A stretch of 64,000 nt of DNA from Microbacterium marinum (GCF_014204835.1 NZ_JACHMD010000001.1:558001-622000); one strand, 5' to 3'; positions 43,559 through 52,220 are shown, counted from the first letter of the stretch. Numbers and translations are program-made. The notes: a model not told the origin generated them from the sequence alone.

Positions 43559-44842
43559 ATGCCGACGTCCGACGACGTGCCCGCCGAGCCGCTGCTCGAC
43601 GGTCGCTACCGGTTGGGGACGCTCGTCGGGGAAGGCGGAATGGCGCGCGTGTACCGCGCCGACGACGTGAGCCTCGGCCGCACGGTCGCGGTGAAACTCA
43701 TCCGGCCCGGTCTCGAGGGACTCGCCGTGCCCGAGCGGGCGCGCAGCGAGATGACGGTGCTGGCCTCGCTCAACCACCCCTCGCTGGTGACCCTGTTCGA
43801 TGCCCGACTGGTTCCCGGTCAGCCCGAGTACCTCGTGATGGAGTTCGTCGACGGGCCCACCCTGGGTCGCCGGATCGCGGCGGGTCCGCTGTCCGAGGAC
43901 GACGTCGCCGCCGTCGCCGCCGAACTGGCCGAAGCGCTGCACGTCGTCCACGCGGCGGGGGTCGTCCACCGCGACCTCAAACCATCGAACGTGCTGTTCG
44001 CCCCGGCCTCCCTCCCCGGGGCCCGCCCGAGGGCGAAGCTGGCCGACTTCGGTATCGCCGTGCTGCTCGATGCCGCGCGGGTCACCTCTCCGGGCACGAT
44101 CATCGGGACCGCGGCCTATCTCGCGCCCGAGCAGGTTCGGGGAGCGGACCCGGCGGCCCCCGCCGACGTGTACGCACTCGGTCTCGTGCTCCTGGAGGCG
44201 CTCACCGGGACCCGCGCCTATCCGCATGCCGACGGCGTCGGCGCCGCCCTCGCCCGGCTGAACCAACCTCCCACCCTCCCCGACACGCTGTCCTCACCGT
44301 GGCGCGACCTGCTCGCCCGCATGCTCGACGATGACCCGGGCCGGCGACCGACCGCCGCGGAGGTCGCGGGTGCGGCATCCGCTCTGCTGGCTGGGGTGGC
44401 AGCCAGTGCCGGGCCGGTGCTGCCCGCGGCGCCCGCGACGGCGCCGACCCTCGCCTACCCGGACAAGCCGACTGACGTGCTGCGGGAGCCGGCCCTCGCC
44501 GCGTCGGCGGCTTCCGGCACTGCGGTGACGTCGGCCTCGCGGCGGCGTTGGCTGCCGGTCGCCCTTGCTGCCGCCGCGGTGGCCCTCATCGTCATCGTCG
44601 CGGTGGCTGTGTCGGGCGCGGGGCGGACGGCTGCGCCGGGCCCGGCGCCGAGCGAGACGGTCGTCACCGAGCCCACCGACAGCAACCCGGCGGTGACGCC
44701 GGAACCCGCGCCGACACCGACGCCGCTCACCGAAAAGGAACGGAAAGAGGCCGAGAAGGCCCAGAAGGATGCCGAGAAGAAGGCGGAGCAAGAGCGGAAG
44801 AAGGACGAGAACAAAGGTCGGGGCAAGGGCAGCGACGACTGA
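43559..44842 (+). CDS. Membrane Ser/Thr protein kinase (PknB-type)
   Basis: 427 residues. Kinase domain residues about 15-270 with the glycine loop LVGEGGMARVYRADD, VAVKLI lysine, catalytic VVHRDLKPSN and Mg-binding ADFGIA, then TAAYLAPEQVRG. One membrane span near residues 322-344 (WLPVALAAAAVALIVIVAVAVSG). The outer part is short: a Pro/Thr linker and a highly charged Lys/Glu tail (TEKERKEAEKAQKDAEKKAE), with no PASTA repeats. The signal it senses is unknown. ATG 43559 follows a GGAGGAG site. No phosphatase gene is adjacent. Confidence 0.92.
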   Translation: MPTSDDVPAEPLLDGRYRLGTLVGEGGMARVYRADDVSLGRTVAVKLIRPGLEGLAVPERARSEMTVLASLNHPSLVTLFDARLVPGQPEYLVMEFVDGPTLGRRIAAGPLSEDDVAAVAAELAEALHVVHAAGVVHRDLKPSNVLFAPASLPGARPRAKLADFGIAVLLDAARVTSPGTIIGTAAYLAPEQVRGADPAAPADVYALGLVLLEALTGTRAYPHADGVGAALARLNQPPTLPDTLSSPWRDLLARMLDDDPGRRPTAAEVAGAASALLAGVAASAGPVLPAAPATAPTLAYPDKPTDVLREPALAASAASGTAVTSASRRRWLPVALAAAAVALIVIVAVAVSGAGRTAAPGPAPSETVVTEPTDSNPAVTPEPAPTPTPLTEKERKEAEKAQKDAEKKAEQERKKDENKGRGKGSDD

Positions 44843-44876
44843 GCGCCGTGTCCGTAGTCGGCGTTAGCGTCGCCCC

Positions 44877-45707
44877 GTGGCGGAACCGGTGCGGCTGTGG
44901 TGGGCGAGGCGCCAGTTCTCGCGCGATCTCGCCGTTCCGTACGCGGTGGGGACCTACCGCGACGCCTGGTCGTCGTACCCCGAGCTGATCCGGCAGTACC
45001 ACCCGGAGCTCAACAACGGGATCGTGCTGTCGCAGGTGCCACCGGCTGCCGACGTCCTGCTGTGCTGGGAGTGCGCGAGCGGCCATCGGTTCGCGGCGAC
45101 CCCCACCGAGCAGCGCAACCGGCCCGGACGGCGGCGCCGGCGATCCGCCTGGTGCCCGGAGTGCACCGCCCTGGCGCTGCCTCCCGTCGTCGTTCTCGGC
45201 GAAGCGCGCCCGGTGGCTCGGGCGGCGCCGGTGCGGGCACCCGACGTGTGCGAGAAGACACCGGATCTACCCGTCGGCGAGCCGTTCGCGAGCACGTGCG
45301 CGCCGGCGCCGGCCTCGGCGGCGGAGGAACGGCTCCGCGCGAACCTCACCGAGCGACTGCTCTTCACGCCGGGGGTGAATGCCGTGCGGGTCGCGCGTCC
45401 GTTCTTCCGGCACCGCGAGGTGTGGCCGGACATCCTGCTGCCCGAGCTTCGCATCGCCGTCGAGTACGACACCATCGGTCGCCACGGACTCGAGCACGTC
45501 GGCCGCAGACGCACGTCGGATCTGCGCAAGGATGCGCTACTCCGGGCCGCGGGGTGGGAGGTCGTCCGGCTGCGGACAGGGCCGCTCGAGCCGCTCGGAC
45601 CTCACGATCTGCAGGTCGGCGGGATCAGCGGTCGCGCGCTCGACCGACTGATCGACGCGCTCCGCGGCATCCGCGGAGACCTCATCGTCAACGCTTACCT
45701 GCGCTGA
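44877..45707 (+). CDS. Zinc-ribbon (DUF4379-like) plus Vsr/DUF559-type endonuclease-like protein
   Basis: 276 residues in two parts. Residues about 20-100 look like a DUF4379 zinc ribbon (YPELIRQYHPELNNGI, LLCWECASGHRF, SAWCPEC: two CxxC pairs). Residues about 145-275 resemble a Vsr/DUF559 PD-(D/E)xK nuclease: WPDILLPELRIAVEYDTIGRHG, then TSDLRKDALLRAAGWEVVRLR. The core acidic residues (PD...E-x-D) are kept. Role may be DNA repair, restriction or mobile-element defence; not decidable from context. GTG 44877 has TAGCGT exactly 6 nt upstream (44865-44870). Confidence 0.78.
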   Translation: MAEPVRLWWARRQFSRDLAVPYAVGTYRDAWSSYPELIRQYHPELNNGIVLSQVPPAADVLLCWECASGHRFAATPTEQRNRPGRRRRRSAWCPECTALALPPVVVLGEARPVARAAPVRAPDVCEKTPDLPVGEPFASTCAPAPASAAEERLRANLTERLLFTPGVNAVRVARPFFRHREVWPDILLPELRIAVEYDTIGRHGLEHVGRRRTSDLRKDALLRAAGWEVVRLRTGPLEPLGPHDLQVGGISGRALDRLIDALRGIRGDLIVNAYLR

Positions 45708-45858
45708 CCGCGCTCGGGCGCGCGCCGAGTGTAGACCTCGAGGACGAGCCGGATCCGGCCGCCGCGAACGCGCTTCAGGAAGGTCTCGGCGGCCAGTTCG
45801 GCGACATCGACGCGACGTTCGGCCGCATGTCCTGACGGCGATTTCGTATCGTGGCGGT

Positions 45859-46326
45859 ATGACGATCGCAACGGCAGACCTCTACGACGAGCGCGGCGAT
45901 GACCTCGACTCGGTGTCGACGCAGTTCCTCGACCTGGGTGGACGTGAGGCCTTCGACGGGCCGGTCCGCACCATCAGGTGCCACCGTGACAACGGACTCG
46001 TCAAACAGATCCTCGCCACTGCGGGCGAGGGAGCCGTGCTGGTCGTGGACGGCGGCGGATCGCTGGCGTCGGCGTTGATGGGCGACCTCATCGCCGCGTC
46101 AGCGGTGCGCTGCGGATGGGCGGGCGTGATCATCGTCGGCGCCGTCCGAGACCGGGCGGCCCTGGCTGAGCTCCCCCTCGGGATCAAGGCCCTCGGGTCG
46201 AACCCCCGCAAGAGCGCGAAGGACGGGGTCGGGGAGGTCGACGTGCCCATCCGGATCGGTGATGTCACGGTGCATCCGGGCAGACACCTCTGGGCCGACC
46301 GCGACGGCATCCTCGTCGAGCGGTGA
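45859..46326 (+). CDS. RraA-family protein
   Basis: 155 residues, the full length of RraA-like proteins. Signature features are the start TADLYDERGDDLDSVSTQFLDLGGREAFDGP, GGGSLASALMGDLIAASAVRCGWAGVIIVGAVRDRAALAELPLGIKALGSNPRKS, including the G-x20-R-D motif that binds divalent metal and pyruvate in HMG/CHA aldolases. It may be the RNase E regulator RraA or a 4-hydroxy-4-methyl-2-oxoglutarate/oxaloacetate aldolase; sequence alone does not decide. ATG 45859 has TATCGT exactly 6 nt before it. The short gap 45708-45858 before it holds nothing convincing. Confidence 0.87.
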   Translation: MTIATADLYDERGDDLDSVSTQFLDLGGREAFDGPVRTIRCHRDNGLVKQILATAGEGAVLVVDGGGSLASALMGDLIAASAVRCGWAGVIIVGAVRDRAALAELPLGIKALGSNPRKSAKDGVGEVDVPIRIGDVTVHPGRHLWADRDGILVER

Positions 46327-46337
46327 CCGACGCCGTC

Positions 46338-46367
46338 GTCCCGCCGGGCCCGAAGGCACAGCGGGAC
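46338..46367. terminator. Possible terminator between rraA-like and ABC permease genes
   Basis: GTCCCGC / GCGGGAC arms (7 bp) with a 16-nt loop in the convergent gap; an alternative pairing CGTCGTCCC / GGGACGACG (46334-46342 with 46380-46388) competes. Modest support. Confidence 0.4.
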
Positions 46368-46402
46368 GGTGGCCACGATGGGACGACGCTCGGAGGTGCG
46401 CG

Positions 46403-47497
46403 TCAGCGCTTGAGCGCCTCCGCGAGCTTCACGCGCGCCCCCATCCGCAGAAGCGAGTTCTCGTAGATCTTCGCGCCGACGAGGATCGCCGCCACGCATG
46501 TCACCAGCATCACGACCAGGGCCAGCAGCGGCTCCCACCACTGCGCTTCGCCGACGAAGATGCGAACCGGCATGCCCACGGGGGCCGAGAACGGCACGTA
46601 CGACATGATCGTGAGCACCACCGGGTTGTCGTTGAAGAAGATGACCAGGAAGTACGGCGCCATCACGAGGTAGGTGAGCGGCGTGATCGTGGCGCCGATG
46701 TCCTCCTGTCGGGAGACCATCGCCCCGGCCGCTGCGAACAGCGCCGCCAGCAGCACGAACCCGAACAGGAAGAACACCGCGAACCAGGCGATCGGGCCGC
46801 CGAGACCCGCCAACAGGAACTCCTGCCCGGTCACCGTGAGCCCCACGGTCGCGATCGCGGCGATGCCGACGATCTGGCCCATCGCGAGGATCGTGTTGCC
46901 GAGCACCTTGCCCGCCAACAGGGCGCGGGTCGGGATCGCCGAGATGAGCAGCTCCACCACACGGGTCTGCTTCTCCTCGACGACACTCGTCGCGATGGTC
47001 GTGCCGAAGGTGAACGCCGCGGCGAAGAAGACGCCGCCGAAGGCGATCGCGATGATGTAGCGCAAGAAGCCGTCGGTGCCCTCGGGCTCGAGGATCTCCA
47101 CCTCGGGTGCGATGCTCAGGGCCTGCAGCAACGTCGTCGACGGTGCGTCCTCGAAGACCACCGTGAAGCCCAGGGGGTCGGCGCCGCCGGGGACGATCGC
47201 GGCATCGACATCGCCGCTGCGGACCAGCTCGCGGGCCTCCTCCGCGTCGGCCGCGTCGGTCACGTCGAACCCGTCGAGCCCCTCGACGGCGCTCGCCGTC
47301 TCGGGGGTCACCGCGAGCGGGGTGCGGCTGTCGGACTGCGCCGCGAAGCCCGCCCACAGGACCGCGGCGAGCACCAGGGCGAACATCACCGCAGTGGAAA
47401 TGAGGAAGGACTTCGCGCGCAGCTTGGAGCCGAGCTCGCGCTCGGTGACCAGCCAGACGCTCTGACCGAAGGACGGGGAGGAGACGGACGCGTTCAC
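46403..47497 (-). CDS. ABC-2-type transporter permease (NatB-like)
   Basis: 364 residues. One N-terminal span at about residues 35-52 (TAVMFALVLAAVLWAGF), a large extracytoplasmic loop, and five or six C-terminal spans, the NatB/ABC-2_membrane_3 layout. With the ATPase encoded directly upstream it forms an exporter; Na+ extrusion is known for NatAB but the substrate here is not known. GTG 47497 overlaps the ATPase stop by 4 nt. Confidence 0.85.
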   Translation of the reverse strand: MNASVSSPSFGQSVWLVTERELGSKLRAKSFLISTAVMFALVLAAVLWAGFAAQSDSRTPLAVTPETASAVEGLDGFDVTDAADAEEARELVRSGDVDAAIVPGGADPLGFTVVFEDAPSTTLLQALSIAPEVEILEPEGTDGFLRYIIAIAFGGVFFAAAFTFGTTIATSVVEEKQTRVVELLISAIPTRALLAGKVLGNTILAMGQIVGIAAIATVGLTVTGQEFLLAGLGGPIAWFAVFFLFGFVLLAALFAAAGAMVSRQEDIGATITPLTYLVMAPYFLVIFFNDNPVVLTIMSYVPFSAPVGMPVRIFVGEAQWWEPLLALVVMLVTCVAAILVGAKIYENSLLRMGARVKLAEALKR

Positions 47498-48378
47498 TGG
47501 ATGACCTCCGTGAAGATCTGGGCGAGGGTGGGACGGCGCGGCGCGAAACTGGTCACGTCGCCGGCGGCGACCGCGCGCTGAAGGACGCGCTGCACGGTCT
47601 GGTCGGAATCGGCCTCGAAGACCGCGTAGCCGCCGTCGAAGTCGACGACCTCCACACCGGGCTCAGTGCGCAGCCATCCGGCATCCGATGCCGAGACGAG
47701 CTCATAGCGGCGGGTGGCGTGCTCCGCGCGAAGGCCGTCGCGCGTTCCCGCCGCGCGGATCGTGCCGCTGGCGATGATCACGAGGTCGTCGCAGAGACGC
47801 TCGACGACATCGAGCTGGTGCGACGAGAAGAGCACCGAGGTGCCCTGCGCCGCGCGGGTCTGCAAGACGTTCGCGACCACATCGACGGCGAGCGGGTCGA
47901 GGCCCGAGAACGGCTCGTCGAGGATGAGCACCTCGGGGTCGTGCACGAGCGCCGCGGCGATCTGCGCGCGCTGCTGATTGCCGAGCGAGAGGGTCTCGAC
48001 GTTGTCGCCGAGCCGCTCGCCGAGCCCCAGCTCCTCGAGGAGGGTGGTGGCGCGCGCGGTGGCATCCGGCTTCGAGAAGCCGTGCAGCCGGGCGAGGTAG
48101 ACGATGTGCTCGAGCACCTTCATCTTCGGGTACAGGCCGCGCTCCTCGGGCATGTACCCGAACCGGCGGCGGTCGGCCGTGGTGACAGGCGTGCCGTTCA
48201 GGGTGACGTCGCCACCGTCGCGGGCGAGGACGCCGAGGATGATGCGCATCGTGGTCGTCTTGCCGGCGCCGTTCCCGCCGACGAAGCCCGTCAGCCGGCC
48301 GGGCGCGACGTCGAAGGTGACGTCGTCGAGCACCCGGCGGGTGCCGTAGTTCTTCGTGATGCCGCTCAGATGGAGCAT
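47494..48378 (-). CDS. ABC transporter ATPase (NatA-like)
   Basis: 294 residues. Walker A GGNGAGKTT, signature LSLGNQQRAQIAAALVHD (LSxGxQ form), Walker B LILDEPFSGLD and the switch histidine in FSSHQLDVVER. The C-terminal 75 residues form a DUF4162-like domain seen in NatA/BcrA relatives. ATG 48378 has an AGGAGG ribosome site 5 nt upstream, so the 10 extra upstream codons are not used. The permease overlaps by 4 nt. Confidence 0.92.
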   Translation of the reverse strand: MLHLSGITKNYGTRRVLDDVTFDVAPGRLTGFVGGNGAGKTTTMRIILGVLARDGGDVTLNGTPVTTADRRRFGYMPEERGLYPKMKVLEHIVYLARLHGFSKPDATARATTLLEELGLGERLGDNVETLSLGNQQRAQIAAALVHDPEVLILDEPFSGLDPLAVDVVANVLQTRAAQGTSVLFSSHQLDVVERLCDDLVIIASGTIRAAGTRDGLRAEHATRRYELVSASDAGWLRTEPGVEVVDFDGGYAVFEADSDQTVQRVLQRAVAAGDVTSFAPRRPTLAQIFTEVIQ

Positions 48379-48614
48379 CCGATCCTCCTGCTCGTCGTGG
48401 GGCCGCACGTCGCGTCCTCATCTGGTTCCACGCTAGGGATCGTCCGCGCGCCGGACCTCCCCCCGACGGGTGATCTCCGATCCCCCTCCTGAGACGGAGA
48501 CGGGCGCGGCTGACGCCCGATTACATGCACGGGAATGCGTATCGTCGACGGTGTGTTGGGGTGGGAGTGGATGCCGCGACCCGTGGCATCCGTCCGCTCG
48601 ACCCTGGAGGATTC
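48379..48614. other. Divergent intergenic region with promoter-like elements
   Basis: 236 bp between the ABC exporter operon (leftward) and the FMN reductase gene (rightward). On the minus strand CTAGCGT at about 48433-48439 could be the exporter -10. A 7-bp GGATGCC/GGCATCC pair occurs at 48569-48591 ahead of the reductase. No gene seen. Confidence 0.45.
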
Positions 48615-49184
48615 ATGACCGACCGCACGATCGGCTACATCGTCGGCAGCATCTCGTCGACCTCGATCAACCGCAAGCTCGCCAAGGCGCTGGAGCGCCT
48701 CGCCCCCGAAGGCACGACGCTCGTGGAGATCCCGATCAAGGACCTGCCGTTCTATTCGGTCGACCACGACGGCGCCTTCCCCCAGGTGGCCGTGGACTTC
48801 AAGCAGGCCATCGCCGACGTCGACGGCGTCATCATCGTCACGCCCGAGTACAGCCGCTCGATCCCCGGCGTGCTCAAGAACGCCCTCGACTGGGCCGCCC
48901 GCCCCTACGGCCAGGGCTCCTTCGACGGCAAGCCGACCGCCGTGATCGGCACCTCCGGCAGCGGCATCGGCACCGCCGCCGCACAGCAGCACCTCAAGGC
49001 TGTGCTGAGCCACTTCAACGCCCCGACCCTGGGTCAGCCCGAGGGCTACGTGCAGAGCACGCCCGGCCTCTTCTCTGAGGACGGCGAAGTGTCGAACGAC
49101 GAGACCGCCGGCTTCCTCGTCGGCTACCTCGAGGCCTTCAACGCCCTCGTCGACCGCTACGCCAAGGTTTCCGCGTCGCTCTGA
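48615..49184 (+). CDS. NADPH-dependent FMN reductase family protein
   Basis: 189 residues, flavodoxin-like fold. Phosphate-binding loop GSISSTSINRKLAKAL near the N-terminus, VIIVTPEYSRSIPGVLKNALDWAA (the YSRS flavin motif) and GTSGSGIGTAAAQQHLK. It reduces FMN, quinones or azo/chromate compounds using NADPH. ATG 48615 has GGAGG 5-6 nt upstream. A strong terminator follows at 49199-49234. Confidence 0.93.
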   Translation: MTDRTIGYIVGSISSTSINRKLAKALERLAPEGTTLVEIPIKDLPFYSVDHDGAFPQVAVDFKQAIADVDGVIIVTPEYSRSIPGVLKNALDWAARPYGQGSFDGKPTAVIGTSGSGIGTAAAQQHLKAVLSHFNAPTLGQPEGYVQSTPGLFSEDGEVSNDETAGFLVGYLEAFNALVDRYAKVSASL

Positions 49185-49198
49185 CCCGACACCAGACG

Positions 49199-49234
49199 AA
49201 CGGCCCCGCCCCGGTTCCCGGGAGCGGGGCCGTT
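49199..49234 (+). terminator. Terminator after the FMN reductase gene
   Basis: Arms AACGGCCCCGC / GCGGGGCCGTT (11 bp) with a 14-nt loop that can itself pair (CCCGG/CCGGG), 14 nt after the stop; also faces the response regulator gene. Confidence 0.85.
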
Positions 49235-49244
49235 TCGCGTGGTG

Positions 49245-49931
49245 TCAGGTCAACCCGTGGCGGTGGGCGTAGACGACGGCTGCGACGCGGTCGCGGGCGC
49301 CGAGCTTCTGCAGCACGTTCGAGACGTGCGTCTTGACCGTCGCCTCGCCGATGAAGAGGGTCTGCGCGATCTCGCCGTTGCTCATTGCCTGCGCCAGGAG
49401 GCGGAGGACCTCGGTCTCGCGATCGGTCAGCTCGACGGCGGGGGCGGGCGCGGTCTCCGCCGTGCGGGGGAGGGATGCCGCCGGCGCCGGGTCCGTCGTG
49501 GGTGCCGGCGCCGAGGCGAAGCGCTCGATGACGCGTCGCGTGACCGCCGGGGCCAGCAGCGCGTCGCCGTCGTGCGCCACGCGGACGGCGTGGGTGAGTT
49601 CCTCCGGGCCGGCGTTCTTCAGCAGAAAGCCGCTGGCTCCGGCCGCGAGGGCCTGGAACAGGTAGTCGTCGCGGTCGAACGTCGTCACGATCACGACGGC
49701 GGCGGTGATCGCTTCGTCGGCGACGATGCGGCGAGTCGCCTCGAGTCCGTCCATGTCGGGCATCTGCACGTCCATGCAGATGACGTCGGGGTGGAGGGTG
49801 GATGCCGCGGCGATCGCCGCCACCCCGTCGCCAGCTTCGCCGACGACCTCGATGTCGCCGGCGGCCTCGAGGATCATCCGGAATCCGGCGCGCATGACCG
49901 CGTGGTCGTCGACCAGCAGAACCCGGATCAT
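49245..49931 (-). CDS. NarL/LuxR-type response regulator
   Basis: 228 residues. Receiver domain with VLLVDDHAVMRAGF, phospho-acceptor Asp in VICMDVQMPDMDG, and VTTFDRDDYLFQALAAGASGFLLKNAGPEEL; C-terminal LuxR helix-turn-helix LTDREVEVLRLLAQ-type (here LTDRETEVLRLLAQAMSNGEIAQTLFIGEATVKTHVSNVLQKLGARDR). A linker of about 45 residues is rich in Ala/Pro. ATG 49931 overlaps the histidine kinase stop by 4 nt, so they form one two-component unit. Target genes are unknown; the FMN reductase is the convergent neighbour. Confidence 0.92.
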   Translation of the reverse strand: MIRVLLVDDHAVMRAGFRMILEAAGDIEVVGEAGDGVAAIAAASTLHPDVICMDVQMPDMDGLEATRRIVADEAITAAVVIVTTFDRDDYLFQALAAGASGFLLKNAGPEELTHAVRVAHDGDALLAPAVTRRVIERFASAPAPTTDPAPAASLPRTAETAPAPAVELTDRETEVLRLLAQAMSNGEIAQTLFIGEATVKTHVSNVLQKLGARDRVAAVVYAHRHGLT

Positions 49932-51235
49932 GCGTCGCCCCCGCCGCCGCCGTCGACGGATGCCGCGGCTGCCATCACCGCGGCATCCGCCCCGGTGTCA
50001 CCGCCCTGTTGCGGCGCGCCGACCGGCACCCGAGCGCGCACGAGGAACCCGCCCCGGTCGCGTGCCCTCGCCTCGAGGGTTCCCCCGGATGCCGCCGCAC
50101 GCTCACGCATGCCGACGAGCCCGAGCCCGGCGCGGCCGGACAGAGGAGCACGGCCGGTGTTCGACACCTCGAGCTCGATGCCGTCGCCGTCGTAACGGAC
50201 ACGGAGATCGGCGGTCGCCCCCGGCCCGCCGTGACGGCGCGCGTTCGTCAGCGCCTCTTGCGCGATGCGGTACAGGTTCACCTGCACGAGCTCCGAACTC
50301 GACACCGGTTCGCCGACGACCGAGAGCGTCGTCGGCAGCCCGTTCGCGTTGGCGTGTGCGACGAGGTCGGGCAGGGCGCTGAGGCGCAGCGTCGACCCGC
50401 CCGGGGCCTCCGCATCGGGCGTGCGCAGGGTCTCGAGCAGGTGGCGGAGCTCGGTGAGCGCGCCACGCGCCGACCCCTCGACACCCGCGAGCGCGGTCTT
50501 CGCGGCATCCGGATCGCGGTCGAGGACCGTGCGGGCCGCCCCGGCTTGCACCCCCATCGCCGAGACGTGGTGCGCGACGACGTCGTGAAGTTCGCGGGCG
50601 ATGCGCACCCGGTCGAGGGCGACGGCCTGCGCCGCGGTGAGCTCCCGCTCCCGCTCCAGCTCGGCGGTGCGCTCCTCGAGGGCGGCGTGTTCGACCGCGC
50701 TCGCGTAGGCGCGCTCGCCGAACAGGTACGCGCCGCCGAAGAAGGCGATGTTGATGAGGAACTGCAGCATGGCGAAGGCGGCGAAGGGCGAGAACGGTCC
50801 TTCCTGCGACAGCGAGCTGTCGGATGCCGCCGACTGGAACATCGAGACGAGGAGCCAGACGAGCATCGCGATGATCACGAGGACTCGAACGAGCGCCGCG
50901 CGGCGCCGGTCCGACACCCACGCGCCGACCGTGTACATGGCGATGAACAGGGCAACGTTGCCCACGTACACCTCGGGGATCAGCAGGGAGACGCCGACGA
51001 AGTACGACGTCGCCACGGCGATGAGCACGATGCTCGGCCACCGGCGGCGGAAGGCGAGGGGGAGCGTGAGCGCCGCGGCGTACACGAAACCCCACCACAG
51101 GTCGGGGTGGTCGCCGCCGTAGATGCCCGAGACCGATCCGAGCGCCGTGCTCAGGATGCCGGCGACGAGCATGCCCGCCGCGAGCCACGCATCGTGGCGG
51201 GATTCCTCAGGGGTGACCTGACGACGCAATGACAT
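49928..51235 (-). CDS. Sensor histidine kinase (NarL-partner, HisKA_3 type)
   Basis: About 435 residues. Six hydrophobic segments in the first 170 residues, a short coiled linker (AALEERTAELERERELTAAQ), then the HisKA_3 dimerisation helix RVRIARELHDVVAHHVSAMGVQ with the phospho-histidine, and a C-terminal HATPase_c domain (NLYRIAQEALTNARRH, GLGLVGMRERAAASGG). It would phosphorylate the regulator at 49245. ATG 51235 is preferred over 51244 because GGAGGG lies 9 nt before it. Its end contains a perfect hairpin (49957-49989). Confidence 0.9.
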   Translation of the reverse strand: MSLRRQVTPEESRHDAWLAAGMLVAGILSTALGSVSGIYGGDHPDLWWGFVYAAALTLPLAFRRRWPSIVLIAVATSYFVGVSLLIPEVYVGNVALFIAMYTVGAWVSDRRRAALVRVLVIIAMLVWLLVSMFQSAASDSSLSQEGPFSPFAAFAMLQFLINIAFFGGAYLFGERAYASAVEHAALEERTAELERERELTAAQAVALDRVRIARELHDVVAHHVSAMGVQAGAARTVLDRDPDAAKTALAGVEGSARGALTELRHLLETLRTPDAEAPGGSTLRLSALPDLVAHANANGLPTTLSVVGEPVSSSELVQVNLYRIAQEALTNARRHGGPGATADLRVRYDGDGIELEVSNTGRAPLSGRAGLGLVGMRERAAASGGTLEARARDRGGFLVRARVPVGAPQQGGDTGADAAVMAAAASVDGGGGGDA

Positions 51236-51310
51236 GACGGACATCCCTCCACGCTAGAGGCGACGCCGCGGTGCGGCATCCGTCGCGTGACGGAGAAGGA
51301 GGGGGGATCG

Positions 51311-51339
51311 GTGTCAGAAAATCCCTGTGTCAGAAAATC
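51311..51339. repeat. 13-bp direct repeat at the end of the exonuclease III gene
   Basis: GTGTCAGAAAATC occurs at 51311-51323 and 51327-51339, 3 bp apart. The second copy contains the stop codon and last codons of the gene at 51330; the first lies just downstream of it. Confidence 0.85.
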
Positions 51340-52169
51340 ATCGGGCGGTCGTCGTCAGCGTCGCCGTCCAGCTCGAGGTCGACGACCACCGGAACATGGT
51401 CGCTGGGGATCTCGCCCTTGCGCTCGTTCCGGTGGATCTCGGCGGCCACCACGGCATCGGCCAGCGCCGACGAGCCGAGGATGAAGTCGATGCGCAGGCC
51501 CTCGTTGCGGGGGAAGCGCAGCTGCTTGTAGTCCCAATAGGTGTAGCCGGTGGGAACGAGAGGGCGGACGGTGTCGGTGAGTCCGGCGTCGAGGAGCGCC
51601 TGGAACGCGGCACGCTCCTCGGGGGAGACGTGGGTCGTCACGCCCTCGACCACCGTCGGGTCGCCGTTGTCGGCATCCGTGGGAGCGATGTTGAAATCGC
51701 CGACGAGCGCGAGCGGCAGGTCGGGCTGTGCGGCGAGCGTCCGCTGCGTGTACGCGCGGAGCGCCTCGAGCCAGTGCAGCTTGTACGTGAAGTGGGGGTC
51801 GTCGAGTCCGCGGCCGTTGGGGACGTACAGGCTCCAGACCTTCACACCGTCGATGGTCGCCCCGAGCGCGCGCGCCTCCTGCGGGGCATCCGGACCCTCG
51901 TGCCCCTTCAGAAAGCCGGGCATGTCGGGGAACGCGTGCTCGACCTCGGTGATCGGGGAGCGGCTCGCGATCGCGACGCCGTTCCACTGATTGAGGCCAT
52001 GCGCCTCGACGTGGTACCCGGCTTCCTCGAACGCCTCGTAGGGGAACTGCTCGGGCTTGCACTTGATCTCCTGCATCGCGAGCACGTCGATGTTCTCGCG
52101 CACGGCGAAGTCGACGGTGCGCACGACACGGGCGCGGATCGAGTTGACGTTCCAGGTGGCAAGCCGCAT
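51330..52169 (-). CDS. xth: Exodeoxyribonuclease III
   Basis: 279 residues of the AP-endonuclease/exonuclease III family: LATWNVNSIRARV, AMQEIKCKPEQFP (metal-binding Glu), VWSLYVPNGRGLDDP, LALVGDFNIAPTDADNGDP and the catalytic IPSDHVPVVVDLEL end. It cuts DNA at abasic sites and removes 3' blocks. ATG 52169 has TAGGCT 7 nt before it. The frame is open much further upstream, overlapping pyrE; that part is rejected. Divergent from pyrE, about 50 bp apart. Confidence 0.94.
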   Translation of the reverse strand: MRLATWNVNSIRARVVRTVDFAVRENIDVLAMQEIKCKPEQFPYEAFEEAGYHVEAHGLNQWNGVAIASRSPITEVEHAFPDMPGFLKGHEGPDAPQEARALGATIDGVKVWSLYVPNGRGLDDPHFTYKLHWLEALRAYTQRTLAAQPDLPLALVGDFNIAPTDADNGDPTVVEGVTTHVSPEERAAFQALLDAGLTDTVRPLVPTGYTYWDYKQLRFPRNEGLRIDFILGSSALADAVVAAEIHRNERKGEIPSDHVPVVVDLELDGDADDDRPMIF

Positions 52170-52220
52170 GCCTCCCAGCCTAGATCGGGGCCCCGACGCC
52201 TCCGGTCGTAGACTCGTCGC

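Noticed and set aside
45708..45858. Minus-strand frame before the RraA-like gene (AELAAETFLKRVRGGRIRLVLEVY)
   Set aside because: It looks protein-like but has no start codon or ribosome site and overlaps the rraA promoter; kept as nothing convincing.
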